DNA from: JAHJDS01 sp964569795
Lineage (GTDB): Bacteria > Desulfobacterota > Desulfarculia > Desulfarculales > JAHJDS01
Length of the DNA stretch: 64,000 bases
NCBI GenBank assembly: GCA_964569795.1
Contig: CAZMVB010000011.1
Coordinates: 61,674-125,673, forward strand
Direction of reading: 5' to 3'
Shown: positions 34,045 through 42,406 of the stretch, piece after piece
Layout of the letters: each line of letters starts with the position of its first letter
Numbering within the stretch: position 1 is the stretch's first letter
Translations under genes and position numbers: made by a program
Notes under the pieces: generated by a model
Seen by the model: only the letters and a program-made list of their open reading frames with translations
The model's database searches: none
Told to the model about the DNA's origin: nothing

Positions 34045-34871
34045 ATCGACGCCTGTACCGTATTCCGCTGATTGTCCTGGTAACGCTGTGGGTGACGATT
34101 GTGGCGGCGCCGTTGCAGGCCCTCTACCGCCGCCTGTACGGCCCCCTGGCCGCCGACCGGCTGGGCACCGGGGCGTTCCTGTTTTGGTCCCGGGTGATAA
34201 CCCGCATCGCCGGGATCAGGCTGAAGGTCGATCCCCCGGTGGTCAAGCGCCTGAAAACATCGGGCCAGTTGATCGTGTCCAACCATCAGGCCACCCCGGA
34301 CTCGATGGTCCTGACCTGGCTGGTCAAGGCCGTGCCCGTGGGCCGGGGCGATTTCAAAAAGTCGGCCCTCTACGGCTTCTTTTGCCGGATATCGGGCATG
34401 CTCTGGATCGAGCGGAACGACCGGGGCGCCCTGATGGAGACCATCAACACCATGGTCGAGAAGCTGGAGGCCGGGTTCAACGTCAGCCTCTACCCCGAGG
34501 GCACCTCCTCGGACGGCCGCCAGGTGCTGCCCTTCAACCCCAGCGTGTTTCAGGTGCCGGTTGTGACCGGACGACCGATCCTGCCCATTTCCATCCTGTA
34601 CACCGACAAACAGGGCCGGCCCCTGTCCGATGAGATGCGGGAAGTGATCATGTGGTTCACCGACATCGGTTTCGGGGCCCACACCTTGCGGTTCATGAAT
34701 CAGCCCGGGGTCCAGTACCGGGTCCGGATCGGGCCGCTGATCAAGGTTCCGGAGGGGATGCCGGGGGGCAAGGCCCGCAAGTGGCTGAATCAGGAGTGCC
34801 ACCGGGTGGTCTCCGAGGGCCTGGCGGGCCTGACGGCCGAGGCCGAGGCCCGGGCCGCCAAAGCCGGTTGA
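34041..34871 (+). CDS. olsA: 1-acyl-glycerol-3-phosphate-type acyltransferase (PlsC/OlsA-like)
   Basis: Membrane-bound acyltransferase of 276 residues that adds the second acyl chain, here probably to lyso-ornithine lipid. One N-terminal helix (about 8-24), catalytic motif NHQATPDSM (His82, Asp87) and YPEGTSSDG for substrate binding. GTG start overlaps the olsB stop (GTGA), so the two are coupled. A general phosphatidic-acid role is possible since PlsC and OlsA look alike; the context favours OlsA. Confidence 0.78.
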   Translation: MNRRLYRIPLIVLVTLWVTIVAAPLQALYRRLYGPLAADRLGTGAFLFWSRVITRIAGIRLKVDPPVVKRLKTSGQLIVSNHQATPDSMVLTWLVKAVPVGRGDFKKSALYGFFCRISGMLWIERNDRGALMETINTMVEKLEAGFNVSLYPEGTSSDGRQVLPFNPSVFQVPVVTGRPILPISILYTDKQGRPLSDEMREVIMWFTDIGFGAHTLRFMNQPGVQYRVRIGPLIKVPEGMPGGKARKWLNQECHRVVSEGLAGLTAEAEARAAKAG

Positions 34872-34904
34872 GCTTCCCTAAACAATAGACGGGCGGAACC
34901 CACC

Positions 34905-36020
34905 ATGATAATCACCGCTGCCAAGGCCATTCCCGACCAGTTCCGGATGATCGTCCCCTTCCGGACGGCCAACGTTGTCAACGAGGTCGTCGGCCTGACC
35001 CACGTCGTCATCGAGACCGACGCCGGCCTGACCGGCTACGGCGAGGCCTACCCGGCCTTCGAGGTGACCGGCGAGACCCAGGCCGCCACGGTGGAGGTCC
35101 TTAAGACCTATATCTTCCCGGTGCTGATCGGGGCCGAGATCGAGGACCTGGCCAGCGCCCGTGACCTCAAGCAGGCCTATGACCCTGACGCCGGGCCGCA
35201 GATCGTGGCCGCCAATCCCGGGGCCAAGGCCGCCGTGGACATGGCCCTCCTGGACCTGGTGGGTAAAGGGGAAGCCCGACCCCTGTGCCGGGTCCTCAAC
35301 CCGGACGCGCCGGAACAGCTCGAGGTCCCCCTGACCGGGGCGGTCGGGATCATGGAATCGGTCGAGGCGGCGGTGGCCGTGGGCCGGCTCCAGGCCGACA
35401 ACGGCCTGACGCGCCTCAAGGTCAAGGTCGGCCTGGACGACGACCATGACCTCAAGGTCATCTCCGCCCTCAAGGCCGCCCTGCCCGAGACCTCGCTCTG
35501 CCTGGACGCCAACCAGGGCTGGGTGACCTGGGAGGGCGCGGCCCGGTTCTTCGACCGCCTGGGCGAGGGCATGGTCGAGTACGTCGAGCAGCCCCTCCTG
35601 GCCGACGATTACCTGGGCCTGGTCGAACTGAAGAGGCGATTTCCGTTCAAGCTCATGGCCGACGAGTCGGTCCATACCCTGGGACAGGCCCGGACCCTGA
35701 TCGAGATGGACGCGGTCGATTACCTCAACCTGAAGCTGATGAAGCACGGCGGCCTCCTCAACTCACTAGCCATCTGCGACCTGGCCGACGACTACGGCCT
35801 GCCCTGTCAGGTGGGTTCCATGGGCGAGAACGTCATCGCCTCGGCCGCCGGGGCCCACCTGTTTCTGAGTCACCCCAATCTGATCCACGCCGAGCTGCTT
35901 GGCTGGTGGGTCTATGACCGCCCCGGGGACAAGCAGCTGACCGCCGTGGAGGGCCGGCTGGTCCTGCCCGACGCCCCGGGTCTGGGCGTGGACGGGGCCC
36001 GGCTGCTGGCGTCTCTCTAG
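34905..36020 (+). CDS. Enolase-superfamily dipeptide epimerase / muconate cycloisomerase-like
   Basis: 371 residues: capping domain at 1-125 (GLTGYGEAYPAFEVTGE), then the TIM barrel with the KxK motif (RLKVKVG), metal ligands Asp (CLDANQGW), Glu (VEQPL) and Asp (MADESVHT), and the second base Lys (NLKLMKHGG). This matches the muconate-lactonising subgroup, in which L-Ala-D/L-Glu epimerases of murein recycling are common in bacteria; the substrate is not certain. It follows the acyltransferase by 33 bp on the same strand. Confidence 0.85.
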   Translation: MIITAAKAIPDQFRMIVPFRTANVVNEVVGLTHVVIETDAGLTGYGEAYPAFEVTGETQAATVEVLKTYIFPVLIGAEIEDLASARDLKQAYDPDAGPQIVAANPGAKAAVDMALLDLVGKGEARPLCRVLNPDAPEQLEVPLTGAVGIMESVEAAVAVGRLQADNGLTRLKVKVGLDDDHDLKVISALKAALPETSLCLDANQGWVTWEGAARFFDRLGEGMVEYVEQPLLADDYLGLVELKRRFPFKLMADESVHTLGQARTLIEMDAVDYLNLKLMKHGGLLNSLAICDLADDYGLPCQVGSMGENVIASAAGAHLFLSHPNLIHAELLGWWVYDRPGDKQLTAVEGRLVLPDAPGLGVDGARLLASL

Positions 36021-36048
36021 TCCCCGCGGGGTATCCGGTCGAGAGCCC

Positions 36049-36630
36049 ATGGTGTCGCTTCTGTGGTCCAGGCGCGGTCTTTCGGTAACGGCGGTGATCC
36101 TGGCCCTGGGGGTGCCGGCCGCCGCGGCCGGGCAGACCGTGTCCTTTTCCGGATTCGGGCCGGTCAAGTTCGGGACCTCGCTCGCCCGGGCAAGGCGGGC
36201 CCTGCCCGGGGCCCGGCGGGTCCGGGGCGAGACGGCCGCTGAAATTGCCCTCGAGCCGGCCGGGACGGTCCGTCTGGCCGGGCGGCGGTTCCGGGCCAGA
36301 CTCCGGTTCTTCGGCGATCGGCTCCAGGAGGTGATCTACACCCCCCGGCGCGATTGCCGCCGGGCCTGCCTGAGGGCGATTCGACTCTCCTTCGAGTCCC
36401 GGATCGGCCGGAAACCGGAGAAGATCGCCGACGACTCGCGGATCAAGACCTGGCTCTGGCCCGATCTGGGCCGGGACACCCCCTGGATCGTGGTCATGAT
36501 CCAGTTCGAGGCCGACCGCCTGATCGAGATCAGCGTCAGCGACCAGACCAATCAACAGATTGAAAAAGCCTGGCGCCCTTCGCGGGGTTGCGTCGCGGCT
36601 ACCCAATTACGCAAGACACCGAACTCCTGA
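36049..36630 (+). CDS. Secreted protein, unknown
   Basis: 193 residues with a signal peptide (SVTAVILALGVPAAAAGQ), then a small domain starting VSFSGFGPVKFGTSLARARRAL, of the type seen in many short periplasmic proteins (the GVKFGMSxxEV pattern), with strands RFRARLRFFGDRLQEVIY and WIVVMIQFEADRLIEISV. Cysteines at CRRAC may form a disulphide. Function unknown. It lies 28 bp after the epimerase gene. Confidence 0.65.
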   Translation: MVSLLWSRRGLSVTAVILALGVPAAAAGQTVSFSGFGPVKFGTSLARARRALPGARRVRGETAAEIALEPAGTVRLAGRRFRARLRFFGDRLQEVIYTPRRDCRRACLRAIRLSFESRIGRKPEKIADDSRIKTWLWPDLGRDTPWIVVMIQFEADRLIEISVSDQTNQQIEKAWRPSRGCVAATQLRKTPNS

Positions 36631-36712
36631 ATTGAATTAATCTTCCCGCCTCCGCCGGCGCTCGCAAGTTCTGATCGGGTATTCCCTTGGCCTGGGGCCG
36701 CTTCCGGCCCGA

Positions 36713-38086
36713 TCAACGTTCCCGGCTCCGGCGGGGTAGCAGCACGTGCTCCAGGACCAGGGCCAGCAGGACGCCCATGACCAGGCCGTTGCCGGCCAGG
36801 CCCCGCAGTTCGGCCGGGATCATCTCCCAGAAAGAGGGGGGCATGAGGGCCACCACCAGGCCGACCAGGGTCGGCACGCCGACCACGGTTATCCGCCGGG
36901 CGGTGACCTCGCCGTCAGCCATCAGGATGTCCAGGGCGACGTGGAGCTGGCCGGCCATGGCCACCAGCAGGGCCGCGGCCACCACCGCCCCGGGCACGGC
37001 GGCCATCAGGCCGGCCGCCAGGGGCGAGAAGGCCACCGCCAGACACATCACCCCGGCCCCGGCCACCGGCCAGCGGCTGCCCACTCCGGTGACCTTGATC
37101 ACGCCCGGGCTGAGGGAATAGCTGACCGGGCCGATGATCCCCAGCCACCCGGCCAGGACCCCGAAAAAGCCGTTCAGGCCCAGGCTGCGCCGGGTCCGGG
37201 ACTCGGTGTCCGACGCCCCGACCACGGCCTGGACGGCGGTGATCGAGCCGACCTGGTTGATCACCAGGGCCACGTAACTGACCACAAAGGCCAGGGCGGC
37301 CGAAAGCCGAAACGAGACCGGGCTGAAAAATCCGCCGCCGGGCAGGGCCAGCCAGGCCGAGCCGTGAAGGGGCGTCCAGTCCACCCGCCCCAGCAGGGCC
37401 ATCACCCCCATGCCGACCGCGATCCCCAGGAACAGGGACATGGTCCGCCACACGCCCCGCAGACGGAAGCCGGCCATGGCGATCGCCAGGCACAGCCCCA
37501 GGGCCGTGGCGGCGCTGACCGGGTCTCCCTCCAGGGCCGTCCGCCAGGCGTCGAACAGGCGCCCGGTCGGGGTCAGGACCACCGCGAACAGGTCGAAGCG
37601 GGGCGGCGCCCCGGACCGGCCCATGAACAGGGGCGCCAGGAGGGGGGTCATGGTCACGGCGATCAGCAGCAGCACGGTCGCGACCACGTTCGGGGTGAAC
37701 AGCCGGATCAGGGGGCGGTGGAGGTGGAACAACGAGGTCAGGAACAGCAGCAGACCGCCGACCATCATCCCGCCGGCGACCACGTCCGGTCCCTGTCCGA
37801 CCAGGTTGATCGAGGTCAGCAGCAGCACGGCCGACGGCCCGTCCAGCAGCGGCAGACGGTGCCCGAAAACGGGCTGGACGATCATCACCAGCCCGCAGAC
37901 GATCAGGGTCTTGGTGTAGAAGGCCAGGGAGGCGGCGTGGTCCATCCCGGCCGCCCGGGTGAACAGGGCCGAGGTGATCACCACCAGGGGCAGAAACAGG
38001 ACCAGCCACTGCAGGCCGAACAGCAGGCCGGCCCCGGCCCCGGGCCGGTCCTCGAGGCCGTAGGCCAGCCGGGTCCGGTCGGTCAC
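36713..38086 (-). CDS. Xanthine/uracil permease family (NCS2) transporter
   Basis: 457-residue inner-membrane protein with about 12-14 helices. GLEDRPGAGAGLLFGLQWLVLFLP is the NCS2 start; QPVFGHRLPLLDGPS and NQVGSITAVQAVVGA are the helix 3 and helix 8-10 regions that bind the nucleobase, and GIIGPVSYSLSPGVIKVTGVGSR is the family signature region. The substrate (xanthine, uracil or another) cannot be told. Transcribed alone. Confidence 0.87.
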   Translation of the reverse strand: MTDRTRLAYGLEDRPGAGAGLLFGLQWLVLFLPLVVITSALFTRAAGMDHAASLAFYTKTLIVCGLVMIVQPVFGHRLPLLDGPSAVLLLTSINLVGQGPDVVAGGMMVGGLLLFLTSLFHLHRPLIRLFTPNVVATVLLLIAVTMTPLLAPLFMGRSGAPPRFDLFAVVLTPTGRLFDAWRTALEGDPVSAATALGLCLAIAMAGFRLRGVWRTMSLFLGIAVGMGVMALLGRVDWTPLHGSAWLALPGGGFFSPVSFRLSAALAFVVSYVALVINQVGSITAVQAVVGASDTESRTRRSLGLNGFFGVLAGWLGIIGPVSYSLSPGVIKVTGVGSRWPVAGAGVMCLAVAFSPLAAGLMAAVPGAVVAAALLVAMAGQLHVALDILMADGEVTARRITVVGVPTLVGLVVALMPPSFWEMIPAELRGLAGNGLVMGVLLALVLEHVLLPRRSRER

Positions 38087-38156
38087 GACGGGTCCGCGGT
38101 CCCGGTCACTTCCGCCGCCCGCCTGGGGGGATGGTCAGGGGCCATGGGTCCCCGGC

Positions 38157-38966
38157 CTACTGTCCGCGCCGGCGATTATACCTGGCCCAGTCCTTGGCGG
38201 CCAGGTCGGGCCGGCCCATCTTCCCCAGGACCGTGGCCCGGAGCTTGTAGTTGATGGCCTTGTCCGGCTCGAGGCCGATGGCCATGGTGAAATCGTCATA
38301 GGCCGACCGGTATTTCCCTTGCCGGGCGTAAACCGTTCCCCGGTTGCGGTAGCCGATGGCGAAGTTCAGGTGAAGCTTGATCGCCTGACTGTAGTTGGCC
38401 ACGGCCTGGTCCTGGTTGCCCAGTTTCTCGTAACAGTATCCCCGGTTGTTCCAGGCGACGTAGTAGTTGGGTTTGAGTTCGATGGTCTTGTCGTAGTCGG
38501 CGATGGCCGGCTGGTACTGGCCCAGGGCGGACCGGACCCGGGCCCGGGTGAACCAGTTCTGGTAAAAGCTGGGCTTGAGCCGGATGGCCTTGTCGCAGTC
38601 GGGGAGGGCCCTCTGGTTCTGGCCCAGCCGGTGATAGACGTAGCAGCGGTTGCCCCAGCCGATGTGCCAGGTGGGATCGGCCTGGATGACCCTGGTGTAG
38701 TACTGAAGCTTCTGGTGGAGGTCCCTGGTGTGCAGGCCGCGCTTGTTTAACTGAATGGCCAAGGCCCGGTTCGGGGTTCCGGTGGGCTGGGGCGGGGCCG
38801 GCTTCACCGGCTTGACCGGGGTTGTCGGTGGGGTCGGCTTGACCGGGTAGGGCGGCGTGACCTGTTCGGGTTTTCCTCCCTTTTCCAGGTCTCTCTGGGC
38901 GCCGGCGGGGGTCGCCACGGCCACGAACGCCAGCAACGTCAGGGCGACCAGGGCTTTGAGTCTCAT
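38157..38966 (-). CDS. Secreted TPR protein with proline-rich linker
   Basis: 269 residues: signal peptide (MRLKALVALTLLAFVAVATPAGA), a Pro/Lys/Thr-rich linker (about 35-62, repeated PVKP and PT), then five to six TPR units (for example GWGNRCYVYHRLGQNQRALPDCDKAIRLKP, AWNNRGYCYEKLGNQDQAVANY and IGYRNRGTVYARQGKYRSAYDDF). A periplasmic scaffold is likely. The linker could cross or bind the cell wall. It ends 70 bp from the NCS2 gene start. Confidence 0.78.
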   Translation of the reverse strand: MRLKALVALTLLAFVAVATPAGAQRDLEKGGKPEQVTPPYPVKPTPPTTPVKPVKPAPPQPTGTPNRALAIQLNKRGLHTRDLHQKLQYYTRVIQADPTWHIGWGNRCYVYHRLGQNQRALPDCDKAIRLKPSFYQNWFTRARVRSALGQYQPAIADYDKTIELKPNYYVAWNNRGYCYEKLGNQDQAVANYSQAIKLHLNFAIGYRNRGTVYARQGKYRSAYDDFTMAIGLEPDKAINYKLRATVLGKMGRPDLAAKDWARYNRRRGQ

Positions 38967-39006
38967 GGCGGGGCCTCACGTCTGCGGGTGATCTGTTTTG
39001 CCGTAT

Positions 39007-39036
39007 ATCCTAGCACACTCGGCCCGGCGCGACCAA
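39007..39036 (-). promoter_or_regulatory. Promoter of the secreted TPR gene
   Basis: TTGGTC, 18-bp spacer, TAGGAT with an extended TGC before the -10, minus strand, 40 bp before the ATG. Confidence 0.5.
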
Positions 39037-39052
39037 CTGCCGGCGCGGCCGG

Positions 39053-39499
39053 TCAGTGGACGTGGTGGGCCGGCGGCTGGGACAGGGCGGTCTCGATCAG
39101 GCCCGACAGAAAGGCGATGATGCGCTCGTGCTCCTGGGGCGTGGGGGGGACGCCGATCAGGTCCTGGACCAGTTCGGTGATGGCGGCGGAGTTGTAGTCC
39201 ACGGCGGCGGTGGTGGCGCTGACGATCCGGGTCCCGGTGACGAGCTGGTACTCGATGATCTTGCCCGACAGCTCCCGCCGGCGGTCCTCGCCCTCGGGCC
39301 CCAGATAGGCCGTGAAGAACCGCCACTCCTCCTCGGTCAGGGGCCGGCCCAGGATTTTCGGGGAGAAGCGGTCCATCTCGGCCCGAACCTGGTCCGGGTC
39401 CTGCCGGTGGAGCTCGGCCCAGGCCATGAGGTGCAGCCGCAGGGCCGAGATCAAGAACCGGCTGAGATGCATGTTGATCATGGCCAAACGGCGATCCAT
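39053..39499 (-). CDS. Unknown conserved-looking protein
   Basis: 148-residue soluble, mainly helical protein with no signal peptide. Visible parts are MHLSRFLISALRLHLMAWAELHRQDPDQVRAEMDRF and LTEEEWRFFTAYLGPEGEDRRRELSGKIIEY; the end is histidine-rich (PPAHHVH). No family recognised. The ATG at 39499 has GGAGGAG 3 nt upstream. It is divergent from pit, with a Pho-box-like repeat between them oriented toward this gene. Confidence 0.6.
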   Translation of the reverse strand: MDRRLAMINMHLSRFLISALRLHLMAWAELHRQDPDQVRAEMDRFSPKILGRPLTEEEWRFFTAYLGPEGEDRRRELSGKIIEYQLVTGTRIVSATTAAVDYNSAAITELVQDLIGVPPTPQEHERIIAFLSGLIETALSQPPAHHVH

Positions 39500-39624
39500 G
39501 ACTCCTCCGTGCGGATTGACGTGCCGATCCGGCCAGGTCAAGCTACCACATTCGGCCGGTCGGAATCCAGACCGGGCGGTCATAAAAATGCTTGTGGTCG
39601 GCGGTTGCAGCCCGTAAGATGCCA

Positions 39625-39642
39625 GTGACGATTCGGTGACTT
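39625..39642 (-). promoter_or_regulatory. Pho-box-like repeat between an unknown gene and pit
   Basis: On the minus strand AAGTCAC and TCGTCAC with a 4-bp spacer (11-bp period). It resembles the Pho box but points away from pit, so the target is unsure. Confidence 0.4.
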
Positions 39643-39680
39643 AATCCGCGACACTTCTTCTTATTCCTATTGAGCGGCTC

Positions 39681-40913
39681 ATGAGTGCGGACAGCATTGT
39701 CATCTTGATCCTGGGCGGCTTCGTCGGCCTGTACATGGCCTGGAACATCGGGGCCAACGACCTGGCCAACGCCATGGCCTCGGCCGTGGGGGCCAAGGCG
39801 ATCACCGTCAAACAGGCGGTGGTCATCGCCGCGATTCTAAATTTTGTCGGGGCGGCCTTCATCGGGGCCCACGTGACCGAAACCCTGCGCAAGGGGATCA
39901 TCGACTCGGCCGTCTTCGGGGGTGACCACATCAAGATGGCCCTGGCCCTGCTGGCGGCGTTGTTTTCGGCCTCGGTCTGGGTCTTCGTGGCCACCGTGTT
40001 CTCCATGCCCGTGTCCACGACCCATTCCATCGTCGGGTCCCTGCTGGGCGTCGGCCTGCTTTTGGGCGGGGCGGGCGCGGTCAAGTGGTGGACGGTGGCG
40101 GCGGTGGTGGCCTCGTGGATCATCTCGCCGTTTTTCGCCTGTATCCTGGGCTACGGGCTGTTCTGGTTCATCCGGCGCCGGATCATGTTCGCCAAGAGGT
40201 TGCTCCGGGCCGCCCTGCGGTACAGCCCCATACTGGTCGGCCTGGCCATTTTCATCGTCGGTCTGTCCTTTGCCTTGAAGACGCCGCTGGGCAAGAAACT
40301 GGGCCTGGGTTTAGGCCTGAGCGTCCTGGCCGCGGCCGGGCTGGCCGCGGCGGCGGCCCTGATCAGTTACCTGGTCATTCGCCGGCTGTTGCTGGTCCGT
40401 CGGGTCAAGTCCATCGAGCAGATGTATCGTTTCCTGCAGGTCGGGACCTCGTCCTACGTCGCCCTGTCCCACGGGGCCAATGACGTGGCCAATGCCCTGG
40501 GACCCATGGCCGGCATCTTTTTCGCCCTGACCCAGCACACCATGTCGGCCCAGGTGCCCGTCCCGATCTGGATGCTGGCCATCGGGGGCCTGGGGATCGG
40601 CCTGGGGACCCTGGTCATGGGGCGCGGGGTGATGACCACCCTCGGGGAACGGATCACCACCCTGACCAACACCCGTGGTTTTTCCGTGGATTTCGCCGCG
40701 GCCTCGACGGTCCTGTTCGCCTCGAAACTGGGCATGCCGGTCTCGACGACCCACGCCGCCGTGGGCGGGGTCCTGGGGGTGGGACTGGCCGGCGGTCTCG
40801 AGGCCGTGGATTTCCGGGTGATTTTCAAGATCACGGTCTATTGGGTGATCACGCTCCCCATCGCCGCCCTGTCGAGCATCGTCACCTACCTGATTCTCAG
40901 AATGTTTTTCTGA
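39681..40913 (+). CDS. pit: Low-affinity inorganic phosphate transporter (PiT family)
   Basis: 410-residue membrane carrier that imports phosphate with metal ions using the proton or sodium gradient. The two PiT repeats are clear: MAWNIGANDLANAMASAVGAKAIT near the N-terminus and LSHGANDVANALGPMAG in the second half, each followed by SMPVSTTHSIVGSLLG and GMPVSTTHAAVGGVLG. About ten helices. A DUF47 partner gene follows by 14 bp, the usual pair. Together with the downstream pho-pst genes it makes one phosphate locus. Confidence 0.94.
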   Translation: MSADSIVILILGGFVGLYMAWNIGANDLANAMASAVGAKAITVKQAVVIAAILNFVGAAFIGAHVTETLRKGIIDSAVFGGDHIKMALALLAALFSASVWVFVATVFSMPVSTTHSIVGSLLGVGLLLGGAGAVKWWTVAAVVASWIISPFFACILGYGLFWFIRRRIMFAKRLLRAALRYSPILVGLAIFIVGLSFALKTPLGKKLGLGLGLSVLAAAGLAAAAALISYLVIRRLLLVRRVKSIEQMYRFLQVGTSSYVALSHGANDVANALGPMAGIFFALTQHTMSAQVPVPIWMLAIGGLGIGLGTLVMGRGVMTTLGERITTLTNTRGFSVDFAAASTVLFASKLGMPVSTTHAAVGGVLGVGLAGGLEAVDFRVIFKITVYWVITLPIAALSSIVTYLILRMFF

Positions 40914-40927
40914 AGGGAGAGATAGCC

Positions 40928-41596
40928 ATGAGAAACTTGATCGGACGGCTGTTCATGAAGTCCCCGTTCGACGAGCTTCTGCCCCACGCCCGGAAGGTCC
41001 AGGAGTGCGCCTGGATGTTCCGCAAGGCCTTTGACTGCTTTCTCAAGCAGGACTGCGAGGAATTCGACATCCTGCTCGAGGAGGTCGTCCGGCTCGAGTC
41101 CGAGGCCGACGCCATCAAGCGCAACATCCGGGGGCATCTGCCCAAGGGCGTCTGGATGGTCGTGGACAAGTTCCAGCTCTTCATGTTCTTGCGGGAGCAG
41201 GACAAGGTCCTGGACAAGGTCCAGGCCGCGCTGCAGTGGCTGAGCATGCGCGAGGAGAGCGTGGTCCCGGAGGAGATCGCCCAGCGGTTGCTGAAGATGG
41301 TTGACCTGGCGGTCGAGACCATCGAGATCATGGTCCCCATGTGCGCCGCGGCCCGTGACTACTTCCGCTCGCCGGACAATGAAAAGCGCCAGGCGGTCAA
41401 GGACCGGATCCGGGACATCCGGCGCAAGGAGCACGCCACCGACCAAATCGAATTCGGCCTCAAGCGGCTGGTGTTCTCCATGGACCTGGAGGCGGCCGCC
41501 CTGATCTACTACGTCCGCTTGTTCGAGACCATGGGGGACGTCACCGATCACGCCGAGAACGCGGCCGACATGATGCGGGCCATGATCGCCCGCTGA
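40928..41596 (+). CDS. DUF47/PhoU-like partner of the Pit transporter
   Basis: 222-residue helical protein of the TIGR00153/DUF47 family, related to PhoU, which is nearly always next to pit and is thought to regulate transport. It has two three-helix bundles with metal-binding E/DxxxD-type stretches (EEVVRLESEADAIKRNIRGHL and HATDQIEFGLKRLVFSMDLEAAALIYY, FETMGDVTDHAENAADM). ATG with GGGAGAG 7 nt upstream, co-transcribed with pit. Confidence 0.9.
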   Translation: MRNLIGRLFMKSPFDELLPHARKVQECAWMFRKAFDCFLKQDCEEFDILLEEVVRLESEADAIKRNIRGHLPKGVWMVVDKFQLFMFLREQDKVLDKVQAALQWLSMREESVVPEEIAQRLLKMVDLAVETIEIMVPMCAAARDYFRSPDNEKRQAVKDRIRDIRRKEHATDQIEFGLKRLVFSMDLEAAALIYYVRLFETMGDVTDHAENAADMMRAMIAR

Positions 41597-41621
41597 CCCC
41601 CGGACGCATCCGGCCGACCGA

Positions 41622-41661
41622 ACGTCATCAAGATGCCATGGAGTTGTCCGCGTCCTGTCAT
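41622..41661 (+). promoter_or_regulatory. Array of four Pho-box repeats before phoB
   Basis: Four 7-bp units at exact 11-bp steps: ACGTCAT (41622), ATGCCAT (41633), TTGTCCG (41644) and CTGTCAT (41655, perfect consensus). A -10-like TATGAA begins about 10 bp after the last unit, the normal spacing for PhoB-activated promoters. It implies autoregulation of phoBR. Confidence 0.7.
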
Positions 41662-41722
41662 GGTGCCGCCATATGAATCCAGGGGAGGGACGGCGAGCAC
41701 ACCATCCAGCGGAGACGAAAGC

Positions 41723-42406
41723 ATGGCCACCATCCTGGTCATCGAGGACGAACGGGACATCCTGGACATTGTGGCCTATAACCTGGGCCGGGCCGGGTTC
41801 GAGGTCCTGACGGCCGAGGACGGCCGAACCGGCCTGGACCTGGCCCGGGAGAGGCGTCCGGACCTGATCGTCCTGGACCTGATGCTGCCCGGCCTGGACG
41901 GCAAGGACGTCTGCCGCCGCGTCCGGCAGGGCGAGGACACCCGGGAGATCCCGATCCTGATGCTGACCGCCCTGGTGGACGAGACCGACCGGGTGGTCGG
42001 CTTCGAGCTGGGCGCGGACGACTACCTGACCAAGCCCTTCAGCCCCCGGGAGCTGGTCCTGAGGATCCAGGCCATCCTGCGCCGGACCGCCGAGCCTCAG
42101 GGGCCTTCCGGGGTGCTCCGGTTTCCCGACCTGGTGATCGATCCCGAACGGCACCGGGTCGAGGTCATGGGCCAAGAGGTCGAGCTGACGGCCACCGAGT
42201 TCAAGCTGCTGCATTACCTGGCCAGCCGGGCCGGCCGGGCCCAGACCCGGGAGGTCCTGCTGGACCGGGTCTGGGGCTATTCCTACGAGGGCTACGCCCG
42301 GACCGTGGACACCCACATGCGGCGCCTGCGGCGCAAACTGGGCCCCCTGCGGGACAGGATCGAGACCCTGCGCGGCGTGGGCTACCGGTTCCGGGAACAG
42401 CCGTGA
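41723..42406 (+). CDS. phoB: Phosphate regulon response regulator PhoB
   Basis: 227-residue OmpR-family regulator. Receiver domain with acidic pocket (IEDERD), phospho-acceptor Asp52 in VLDLMLPGLDG and Lys in LTKPFSPREL; C-terminal winged helix (EVELTATEFKLLHYL...RVWGYSYEGYARTVDTHMRRLRRKLG). PhoB binds Pho boxes, several of which occur in this locus. ATG with GGAGACG upstream chosen over an in-frame codon inside the Pho-box array. It overlaps phoR by 4 bp. Confidence 0.95.
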   Translation: MATILVIEDERDILDIVAYNLGRAGFEVLTAEDGRTGLDLARERRPDLIVLDLMLPGLDGKDVCRRVRQGEDTREIPILMLTALVDETDRVVGFELGADDYLTKPFSPRELVLRIQAILRRTAEPQGPSGVLRFPDLVIDPERHRVEVMGQEVELTATEFKLLHYLASRAGRAQTREVLLDRVWGYSYEGYARTVDTHMRRLRRKLGPLRDRIETLRGVGYRFREQP

